DNA of 38,500 nt from Candidatus Omnitrophota bacterium (lineage in GTDB: Bacteria; Omnitrophota; Omnitrophia; Omnitrophales; JACROU01): contig JAJDCD010000023.1 of the NCBI GenBank assembly GCA_029261035.1, forward strand, positions 1 to 38,500, written 5' to 3'. Both the position numbers and the translations under genes were made by a program. Below, piece after piece: positions 25,701 through 33,100 of the stretch (position 1 is its first letter; every line of letters starts with the position of its first letter). The notes under the pieces were generated by a model that was not told where the DNA came from, searched no databases, and was given only the letters and a program-made list of their open reading frames with translations.

Positions 25701-28700
25701 GGGAGTCTATTGTCAAATCTGAGATAGCGGTTATGATTTGATCTAGTTGTTTAATCGCAGAAACGAGATCTATTCGATCGTCTTTTTCTGGATCCATCAG
25801 CTTTTGGATTATGTGAATGATGCGTTCAAAAATTTCTTTTGGAATAATTAGTTCTAGCCCAAAATCTTCTAAATCAGATTTGAAATTTGTGCTTAGCACT
25901 TTTTCTAACAAAACAGAAACTTTAGAAGGGTCATTTGGGAATCTTACTTGGAGTTGTTTTTTCTCTTCTGTTTTATTGAAAATTCTTTGGGCCAGCTCTG
26001 GAAGAGAATTACCGGTTATAGGCAGGCTGCCTGTTAAAATTTTGTAAGCCAATACACCTAATGCATAAATGTCGGACTTTTCACTATTTGCGTTAGCGTC
26101 ACTTACTATCATTTCGGGGGAATAGTAGTACGGAGTTCCAACAGCCACACCTTCTCTTTCTTTTGTGTCCAATTTTCTAGCGAGCCCAAAATCAAGCAAC
26201 CTTACCTCTCCCGAAGCTGTTTTCATCAAGTTTGCAGCTTTGATGTCTTGATGTATGGTTCCCTTAACGTGTGTTGATAGAATAGCTTTAGCGGCTTCTC
26301 GTATAGTCTCTAGCCGGTCCAAGAGATCATAGGAAGAAACATCTGGGTTCGAATATTTTTGTTCTAAATTTTCTCCTTCAACAAGTTCCATGACAATAAA
26401 TAGATCATTGTCTTCGAACGGGATATTTTCTATTTCAAACTGGAGCTGAGACAGGGTTCCATATTCAATGATTTTGGGAATGTAGGGGGATTCGTCGAGT
26501 TCTTGCATGAATTTTCCTTCATTAATAAATCGAGTTCTTTGTCTTTCGTTGGCAGATTGTGCATTCTTCATTACTTTTAGAACAAACCGTTTATCTCCTT
26601 GCTGTAATTCGTATACGATACCCATTCCGCCTCTTCCTAGTTCTTTAACAATGGTGTAACTGCCTAGGCTGAAGCCATCGGCTGATTGAATGTCTACATT
26701 AGTTTGAACTAAGGAATCTGCTTTTGGTTCAACGAGTTTTTGAATGGAAGTTATGTTTTCAGCAGGAAAGGCTTTTATTTGCTCTGGGCCAGCGTCATCT
26801 ATGAGCTGAATTGTTTTTTCTAATCCTTCAATGGCTTCATCAATATTAAGACGGCCTTCTGGTGTTGCATTGAGAAGACCCGTTATTAAGTTGATGAGGC
26901 TATCAAAAATAGTTTCTGGAATAAAAACCTGTGTCTTTGCTCTATTAACTAAGTCACTATGGAATTGGTATCTCCACTCTTCCCGTAAAATTTCTATCCC
27001 TTTGTTTGCATCCTGGTTAAGTCGGCGGTGTTGTTTAACAAGCATTTCTTCAATACTTCTTCCTTTAATGGCAGGGTGACCGGTAAGGATCTGATAGAGG
27101 ATAGCACCCAGAGAATAAACATCGCTCGGTTCTAGAGCTTTTGTTTCTCCGCGTAATAACATTTCTGGAGAAACTGTTTGGATTGTTCCAACTGTTCTTA
27201 GTTGATTCCCAAATTCAGCTAAATCTTCTTTTGTTATTGCCAGTCCAAAATCGAGAAGTTTTACATTTCCATTGGCATCCAGGATGAAGTTGGATGGCTT
27301 AACGTCTCTATGAAGGATTCCTCGTTTCTGAACATCTTTAATGGCTTTGGCTGCTTCGAGAATTGCTTTAAGTCGACTGGAAAGATCAAACTGTTGATAG
27401 CTGAGATGCATTGCCTGCTTGTTAATAAACTGATCTTCAAAGGTTTGTCCGGAAACAAGTTCCATAATTAAGTAAAGGTCGTTTGGGTTCAGTTGAATTT
27501 TATCTGAGCTTACAGTTAGGTCCCTAACGGAGCCGCTTTCGAATGTGTCTGCAACATAAGGGGAGGTGCTTAGTAATTTTTGTAGGCTAATTTCTCTTTG
27601 GACTTTTTGAGGGTCTCTTTGGCTGGAATCAAAGATTTTCATTGCATAGGACTTGTCTCCTTGTCTCAAAGCATAAATAACTCCTTGAGCGCCTCTTCCA
27701 ATTTCATGTTCGATTGTGTAAGACCCTAAAGAGTTTGCCGTGCTTACTTCAACATCAAGGCTTGAAGTCAAAGCAATAGGAATCGAAGTAGGTGTGCCGT
27801 CAATAGAGATGGTTACGGTTCCAACTTGAGAATAGTTGTTGGAAACATTTTTAATTCCTTCTCGTAAGTCCGAATTTTCTGAAGTGGGGAGGATAGCTAT
27901 TTCAAATAATGTTCCTTCGTTATTGGAAGCCGTGATGATGTTTCCTTCTGTTTTTATTGGAGTTAAGGAGCCGTCAAGCGATTCGATAATGGAATTAACT
28001 GTATCCGTTGAAATAACCACATCCGTTGTGGCCACTTCAATGCTGGTGTTGACACTCACAAATAAAAACTGAGAGTTATCTTCCAGAGGATGAGCGGTTT
28101 TAAACAGAACATTCTCTGGGGAAGGTTGCTTGAGTAGTCTGTCTGCCGTTTTTTTATCTACGAGTGATGTGATGATGTTAACTGAGACCCCATTAATATT
28201 AAATTGCATTCCATTGTTCATAGTTTGACGGCCTGCAATATTTTTCTTTGAAGCATTTGATACAGCAGCAGAATAAGCAGATACGGTGCTGGGAGCCAAT
28301 TGACTTAGAAGGCTTTCGGTAAGCATAAAGGTGCTCTGAGCCGTAGGGGAGCCCTCAACGAAGCTGCTTCCAGGTTTCGTTGTGAAGTAGCTTACAGCTT
28401 TTTCCAGGTCTTTGTTTTTTCCGGCAAGGGTTCTCCAATAAAGAGAGGCGTCTTGGTCTAATCCGACTTGAGGTACCAGTAACGCATAGGCTGTATTGGA
28501 GTCTTTAAAATAGTCTGTTAATTCTTTGGCATGAAAACCGCCTACGACTAAAAAAGCTGTTTTGTCATTTTGGTTTTTCATTAGTTGGTTTAAATTTTTG
28601 AAAAGCTCCTTGTTTCGTTTTAGGGCACTTTCATAAAAATTTTCCGCTTCTCTCAAAACTAAAACAGATTCATAAAAATTGTCTTCAACTTGATAGCTCA

Positions 28701-29967
28701 TTAAATACTCTTTGAAATACTGATTTAGAACTTTCCAGTAATTGGAATCGGTTAAAGTTTTTTTGTGCGATTTAAAATAAGCGTATTCTTCATCGGTTAC
28801 TTCCAATACCCATAGTTTTTCTATTAAACGAAGCATCCGGTCTCGTTCCGCAATATTTTTTTCTCTGCCGCTTTCGCTAAACGCATTAATGAGGAGAAGG
28901 TAGATGTCTTCTAGGTCCGTAAAAAATCGATCAGCATCTATGGAAAGAGTAGAATTTAAATAAGTGATATATTTGTTTGTTTCATTTAAAACTTTAGGAT
29001 GAGCCGGTGCTTGACGAAGCATTTGTTCTAGATTTTGGACAAACAGGCGCCCCTCTTGTTTGGATTCAAAAGAAAAGGGAGAGCGAAACACCCCTAAAGA
29101 TTGAAGTTCTTGAGTGAGCTGGGGTTTATTTATTTTGTTTTCAATATCAATCAGGTTTTTCATCGTTTGATAAGAAGAAAAGCGGCTAAGAGAAATATTT
29201 TTTACTTTAGCTAAGCCCTCTAAGCTAACAAAGTGCTCTTTAATACTTTGTGGATTTTTTTCAAAATGCTTGATGGTTTCATCCAGTTTTTTTAGAAAGT
29301 AGGAAAATGCTCTCCGCTTTAATTCATCAATTGCTTTTCGGAGGAGGGGGAGATCAAATTGAATGCGTTGTTTTTTTTTCTCAGCATTTTTAAAAGCCAT
29401 TACATTTTGATTATATAAAGAAATATCCTCGATGCCGAAAAGGCGTGCGTTTGGATTGTAGTTTGCCTTGTAATATTCAGAGCCATCGAGCTTGCCTTCA
29501 TTAAGTAAAAAATCAGAAATAGCTCTGCGAGCTTTGTCGATGGGATTGGCTGTTAAAACAGAGTAATCCAGTTTTTTCTGGACGTTGGTTCCTTCCAGAG
29601 CAACTAAGGGAGCTTGGTTTGGGAAAAGCTGAGGAGCCTTTTTTGTTAAATAATCATAAATTTTTGCTGTAGAGTATTGAGCTTTAATATTATTGTGAGG
29701 GTCTTGCATCACAAAGATAAGACGATCTACTTTTTTATCAGGAACAAAAACTTCTGTGATGAAACCGAATTTGTCAGGGATCGATATGTTATTGAGTGTG
29801 TCTTTCAGTCCAGAGAAGGAAATATTTGTTTTGTTAACAGGAGTTAGATAAGAACTTTGAGCAGAAACCGGACCTGTGGCAAATACACTTTGAAGAAGAA
29901 AAAAGCAGAGTGTAAGCCAAGCGATTGTTCGCTTCCAAATTGTAATGGGCCGAGAGTTGCGAATCAT
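19771..29967 (-). CDS. Giant exported protein 2: TIKI/ChaN-like domain plus five Ser/Thr kinase domains
   Basis: This protein has 3398 residues. The N-terminus is basic, then hydrophobic (TIAWLTLCFFLLQSVFA), ending near VSA at about 36, a Sec-type signal. Residues about 75-510 share the two-histidine domain of the other giant proteins: MQDPH, ALEGTN, GIEDISLYNQN and VGGFHAKEL at about 476. Five Hanks-type kinase domains follow. K1 (about 750-1055) has GRGAQG, AMKIF, HRDVKPSN, DFG. K2 (about 1100-1415) has GRGGMG, VLKVM, HQDIKAAN, DFG. K3 (about 1513-1825) has GQGTQG, ALKTN, HLDLKLGN, DFG. K4 (about 1935-2265) has GEGSMG, AVKRP, NNDFKLEN, DLG. K5 (about 2705-3020) has GVGGFG, AIKQL, HRDIKPAN, DLG. 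All five keep the ATP lysine, catalytic Asp, Asn and metal Asp. Acidic helical linkers lie between K3 and K5. A-x-S-L-G motifs precede K1, K4 and K5 and other junctions. AGAGGAG is the ribosome site. The C-terminal ~300 residues are unrecognised. Confidence 0.9.
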   Translation of the reverse strand: MIRNSRPITIWKRTIAWLTLCFFLLQSVFATGPVSAQSSYLTPVNKTNISFSGLKDTLNNISIPDKFGFITEVFVPDKKVDRLIFVMQDPHNNIKAQYSTAKIYDYLTKKAPQLFPNQAPLVALEGTNVQKKLDYSVLTANPIDKARRAISDFLLNEGKLDGSEYYKANYNPNARLFGIEDISLYNQNVMAFKNAEKKKQRIQFDLPLLRKAIDELKRRAFSYFLKKLDETIKHFEKNPQSIKEHFVSLEGLAKVKNISLSRFSSYQTMKNLIDIENKINKPQLTQELQSLGVFRSPFSFESKQEGRLFVQNLEQMLRQAPAHPKVLNETNKYITYLNSTLSIDADRFFTDLEDIYLLLINAFSESGREKNIAERDRMLRLIEKLWVLEVTDEEYAYFKSHKKTLTDSNYWKVLNQYFKEYLMSYQVEDNFYESVLVLREAENFYESALKRNKELFKNLNQLMKNQNDKTAFLVVGGFHAKELTDYFKDSNTAYALLVPQVGLDQDASLYWRTLAGKNKDLEKAVSYFTTKPGSSFVEGSPTAQSTFMLTESLLSQLAPSTVSAYSAAVSNASKKNIAGRQTMNNGMQFNINGVSVNIITSLVDKKTADRLLKQPSPENVLFKTAHPLEDNSQFLFVSVNTSIEVATTDVVISTDTVNSIIESLDGSLTPIKTEGNIITASNNEGTLFEIAILPTSENSDLREGIKNVSNNYSQVGTVTISIDGTPTSIPIALTSSLDVEVSTANSLGSYTIEHEIGRGAQGVIYALRQGDKSYAMKIFDSSQRDPQKVQREISLQKLLSTSPYVADTFESGSVRDLTVSSDKIQLNPNDLYLIMELVSGQTFEDQFINKQAMHLSYQQFDLSSRLKAILEAAKAIKDVQKRGILHRDVKPSNFILDANGNVKLLDFGLAITKEDLAEFGNQLRTVGTIQTVSPEMLLRGETKALEPSDVYSLGAILYQILTGHPAIKGRSIEEMLVKQHRRLNQDANKGIEILREEWRYQFHSDLVNRAKTQVFIPETIFDSLINLITGLLNATPEGRLNIDEAIEGLEKTIQLIDDAGPEQIKAFPAENITSIQKLVEPKADSLVQTNVDIQSADGFSLGSYTIVKELGRGGMGIVYELQQGDKRFVLKVMKNAQSANERQRTRFINEGKFMQELDESPYIPKIIEYGTLSQLQFEIENIPFEDNDLFIVMELVEGENLEQKYSNPDVSSYDLLDRLETIREAAKAILSTHVKGTIHQDIKAANLMKTASGEVRLLDFGLARKLDTKEREGVAVGTPYYYSPEMIVSDANANSEKSDIYALGVLAYKILTGSLPITGNSLPELAQRIFNKTEEKKQLQVRFPNDPSKVSVLLEKVLSTNFKSDLEDFGLELIIPKEIFERIIHIIQKLMDPEKDDRIDLVSAIKQLDQIITAISDLTIDSPDSVRIQYVDIVTDPRIPLTFIDSQEDAGETLDGVPNYVSVTGNQTAITGETLPPPRQAAAPPIFAADSVEEFVEPGKSFILEETVVANALGTLSVERRLGQGTQGTVFDISNIDRHFALKTNTPGPYEDAEKSRIRFNNESTLLERLKGSPYIPEYITDGKMTDLSFEQELPDNLKETEYLLMELVEGKELIELIFKKEGSGDTSDLYSQFQEYGFKDRLQIMQEFAKGLSYIHSKGIVHLDLKLGNTLLTSDGNVKIIDFGLAQTKEAIRKGSITKEIGSLINISPEMLVGELNAIDEKADIYAWGVNLYFLFTGTAPYGTDFSIMRLYFDDVLNKGKSPISLEDFKEKFLSDMKEFGSIELTIPEEVLNPLVELMYKAVRMRPEERPSTESLIRELGQIIEIINTNNITISVNEIVKPKRVIEKEETFADVDLDFFNIAPLDEKKEAPEKKSDDKFLDSILKRYKARQDRERGSAEHTTFTTLPLLEEEDDFEKFPTSPFEESIFSAQSLGDKRVVTKANVKTSQSIGEGSMGVIDRVELEAPIKTLGTNIPMVAVKRPSNRYLRMLTRELGSRKEALQRATRVFAREAQILKAAEKSPHVVRIYEQNYEVVTDPESSIKWKQPYIAIELLEGGVFLDDKYFANRNVFPNTIKDYESASLFTRVFDMLAIAKAVQNYQAQTGQINNDFKLENFYIDTYGTVRLFDLGLAITQEETQTLPENTRRGSIAYNSPEMAAGNIREVSQKSDMFSLGVVFHHLLTGKLPFDLIGLSKDQAKKKIAGIQPQDIQSLDQSLKESGVADFSFPQRLQDAITTLLSPNPKNRSAARQLEKRLERIVSDMMKEQLEQALNAILSRTTNETININEFRGLQAMSLSLRKLSQKNELNRERFGTVFENYLKNVRSDLARKFEIDVNLSLDVIPESLVDLFYVALSGNPLANYSILQDLDKKLEAEIVRWEILYALNYALESKGLQPISSSEFEAFYTEAEDLKDIFEKIDLSVLGEAQLQEKEWEVEEMKIEELEDLDELDSSDEVAETGIEGLDEFQEMLTDFLSGLDYSENSINKDLVRFLFQQFGYQITGTPISRAALVELASPALAPAMLEKAVKTLLNKIFPLQVKDLNWSDDFYESLKISPIDYNEPYEEYKKILKNKLTDTLRTLFTQLSRDSPERAQQIFAKQRMAKLNNVLEPFIRVSFNGFNFFEFDRVKIYETDRLLDEVIQAQSLGQMANLYQAPPQLTAFESFNPQDPAEIRNALEEVGFAPEFLSEQINEIQVQAESLGAVKAKVLRSLGVGGFGAVYLVERADGQLLAIKQLIEQTNPYNVDLFKKEKENHSYLTSQAGIQSIPRYVAENGNSYAMEFIEGKPLNLITENQLLFVGKQDAKLTMLKDLLDIFGVKAATALFELHSKAKHPDKGEGVHRDIKPANLIMDIDGNVVVIDLGLFKWSSEIKEEEIIYGTPEFMAPELIGQTTQDLWNAGLINIDQIDEYQQYIRKESQRSDIYALGVSLYQALTGRLPYEIDFTQKNEFDGIATTMLRQKLKYERPSLILERRGVSLPKELTERLDTIVDQALNANPLNRYASLDLMAQDVSQLIKAIATWQTTLDESTGVGQAASSATTPTGRGQTLRVNVPGFQRTQALASPISSRISNVNELMNEYRNRTRISASSLGAQVYTLLSGIDIEELPTGLQPLPLNSLDNKIPVTLSEWVMRAILGEFETPNAFIEDYFNNILPSIKTELNMNAPTSFPTTIQANVIDVNKAAQQIMDGVTNYKGDRVGTVFMPLNEDLVKRFETAETNQIYNSDRAALFFLIGNRQKANRLNKAYPNLFQRKRMGFVFYPKIAQIDASQGLSSLNEYDVQNLINQRAAQFIRPMLRKAGLSNLSPENVALVSSEFKSDLGEDVKRLKYNSDKFSKDEEYAAAHAMASAYLALGLETDGLFEKDSDGSFTLSESVLTGLIQLMKAKRLVAVMA

Positions 29968-30006
29968 CTCATTACTCCTCTTAAGCCCAGCTGTTGCCCC
30001 TAATTA

Positions 30007-30035
30007 AGTATAATTTATAAAGTCTTTAATTACAA
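30007..30035 (-). promoter_or_regulatory. Promoter of giant protein 2
   Basis: On the minus strand TTGTAA (30035-30030) and TATACT (30012-30007) are 17 bp apart. The predicted start is near 30000, about 33 bases before the ATG at 29967. This implies the kinase protein is transcribed separately from giant protein 3 upstream of it. Confidence 0.6.
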
Positions 30036-30107
30036 ATGGTATTTTAACTGGTTTTAATAATGTAAGCCCATTTAAATAAAGGGTTTACAGCTTAATAAAA
30101 CATGGAA

Positions 30108-30154
30108 CCCACAAACAGGCCCGGGCCTAGAGGAGGCCCGGGCCTGTTTGTGGG
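30108..30154. terminator. Perfect 21-bp GC-rich hairpin between giant proteins 3 and 2
   Basis: Arm 30108-30128 (starting CCCACAAACAGG) is exactly complementary to 30134-30154, with a 5-base AGAGG loop. It starts a few bases past the stop codon of the gene ending at 30160 and could end its transcript. On the minus strand the bases after it are only moderately T-rich. A weaker hairpin GTAAGCCC/GGGTTTAC lies at 30062-30088. Confidence 0.65.
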
Positions 30155-30159
30155 GGGTT

Positions 30160-33100
30160 TTACGCGCTGGTTTGTAAAGCGATCTGAGTTGCAAAGCGTG
30201 CCATAAGCTGGTTCAGAAGAGCCTCTGTCGGCCTGGATAGGACCCAAATACCTAGGCCCCCTTGATAATTTTGATTAAAAAGACCTTCGACATTGCCTTT
30301 GATGAGGGCGAAGACAGAGCGAGATATGACTCCGAGATCCAGCTCTCCTTGAGCGACAAATTTCATGGCTTTGGGAGCTCTTGAGCTAATCTCACTGACA
30401 TTGATATTTCCTGTTGCAGATTGATCGTTGAATACAACTCCAATAAAGCTGGGGCTGTATTTGTGATAAATGGGTTTTATTTTTGAGGCGGATTTTTTTA
30501 GTTGGAGTTCTAATTTTGGATTTTCGGGAATGATGAGTTGCTTTTGTGTAATGTGTTTTTGTAGTAACCCTTCAGGGTCCCGTTGATACAACTCATTTAT
30601 AATTTCTTCTCTGGATAAGTCATCATCAACGACTGTGATAGAGAGACCTTCTATTGAAGATAAAAGGAGTGATAAGTCTGAAAACAAGATACCTTTTTTC
30701 AAGGCAGACCAAAAAACAAGGAGCTCGTAAGGACCTTCTTGTTGTCCCACAATGGAAGAAACTTGGTTTCTATTTTGTTGAAATCGATTCGCGCTAAGGA
30801 AAGAGTCTAAATATAAACTCGTTTGAATTGTTGGAATGGTTTTTGTTTCTAAAATAGGAACTCCCAAACTCTTTGCTTTTGATGAGCTGTTCCACGCTTT
30901 TTTATAGGAAGCTGCAAGATAGGGTCTCCATGAGAGGTAGATATCTGAATATTTAATTTGTTCTGGGGCACTATCAGATTCCAGGAAACTAAAAGCAGAG
31001 GCTAAAAGATACAGCCCTTGGTGTTTAAACCCTAGAACTTGACTCTGGTAGAAGGACATTTGTGATAGGTTTCCTTCAATAATAAATTTAACTCCGCTTT
31101 CACTTAACACGATTCCTGATCTTGAAGCAAAGGTGACACTAATTTCGTTTGTTTCCTTGTTGTGAACAAAGCTTGCATTTGGATTCTGCTGAGCTCGGAC
31201 TGCCTGTCGAGCCCAAAAATCAAGGTTGGTGGAGCTGTTTTTAATTGCAGAACTTTCTTGAAAGCTTGAGGGAGGAGTTTGGAGGACTATGGATAGGGCA
31301 ACCCTATTTTCCCATTTTCTTCTTTCCCATTTATTTCTAAAATCCGAATTGCGTGTTGGAGTTTTTCTTGCCCGGATGGGTTTAAAGAGTTCGGCATCTT
31401 CTTCAGACATCCGGCGAATTTTGGATACCTGACTTTTGGCACCCTCATGAATGACAGTTGTGTTAGCGCGATCTAAAATTTGAGAATGTAAACTCTTTAT
31501 TTCTTGTATAGGGTCTACTTCATCAACTTCTAAGTAGCCGGAATCCAGACGTAAGCGACTGGGATAATTTTCCCCTAACATAAAACGGTTGCTGAGTAAT
31601 GCTGCAGATAAAATAGTTCGTTCTAATGGATCTTCAATAAGTAACGCCTCTTCTTTTCCTGTTGATGGTTTGTGGATACGGTATACGGCATAGTTGTTCG
31701 TCGGGTTCGTTAATTGTAGAAAGGGATGAATCGATATGAAAGTAAAAGGCCCGACAATCACATAATCAAAACTTTCTTTAAGTTCGTCTAATTCATTCGT
31801 GCTTTTTCTGATTTGCATATCTGAGAATTTAAAGTCAATTATTTTTTGAGCCTCGTTTTCTACAGGAGAAATATTGAGTTGGATGTTCCATGGAGATGAA
31901 GGGTGAAAGAGTTCCCAGAGTGTAGAAACTAACTCATTATTCTCTAACACTTTTTCTTTGGGAAGTAGGGATAGTTTTTGATCTTCTTCTAATCTTTTGT
32001 TTTGGATTCGAATCAGCATATTAACGAAATCAACCAAGGCTTCATTCCAATCGGATCTTTCATTTCCGGGTTTTTCGTTGAATAAGCGAGAAGCTGGAGA
32101 TAATAAAAGTCTGTTCACGGCTTTCTGGTTTAAAGTATCTTGCTTGCCTTCAGCAACTGTTCTTAGGATTTGGTTCATTGCGCTTTGTGTCTGGGTGATC
32201 AGACCACGCTCTGTGAGACGAAGCATTTGTAATGAGGCATCTTCTGAGGAACTCATTTGTTGATAAGCTTTTAATGCTGGATCTAAGTTATTTCCAAAGG
32301 CAATAAAGGCCCCAAGAGCAAATTTTACCTCTTCTAGAATTTCATCTAACTCTCTTAGAGTTTTTGGTTTTTCTTTTGGCGTAGTAACAGAGAATGTGAG
32401 AACTTTATTTCCGGGGGACTTTGCTATTTCATCTTCCTGGTCTTGGAGCAATACGTCAATTCCGCCTGCTTTGCTTGTTCGTCCAGGTTGATATCCAAAA
32501 AGAATAATAGCTTTTCCTTCTAATTTTTTGATTTCTTGCCGAATCTTCTCAGATACGTTGTCGCCTGCGTTATAGGAGAGTTCAACGGTTAGTGTTTCAT
32601 CTTCAAAAATCTGAGGAAACTTTTTTAAGAGACTTTCAAAAAACAAATTAGAAATAATTTTCTGATCTTTTCCCCAAAAGCCTTGCCAATGAGCTCTGAA
32701 TTTAGAAAAGTGAAAGCCTTGCTGTTCCTTCACTCCAAATAATACGATATTGCTATTTTCAACAAGAACATAGGGTGGATGATTAGAATCAAAAGTGGAT
32801 TGTAGTTGTTCTCTCTTTTCTTCAAATTGATCCATGTCGACTTGAGATAACTCTTGTAGTAATTCATAAAGAACGAAAAGGAGAACATCCGAATAAATAA
32901 CGTTCTTACTTTTGTTGTAGTTCATCTGAGAGACTAAATTTGTATATTGGGCGGCCACGAGAGTTGAAAAATAAGATGTTGGAATAAGGAGTCGAAGGAC
33001 TTCTTCTGTCGATTTTTCTGTATACATACTATTGATTGGCCATTCTTCTCCAACGCCCATATTCTCAAATAGAACAGTATCACCGATACTATCTTTTGGA

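Noticed and set aside
24791-28072. Plus-strand ORFs of 60-80 codons inside the kinase gene
   Set aside because: They are shadows of conserved kinase coding sequence with no recognisable protein motifs.
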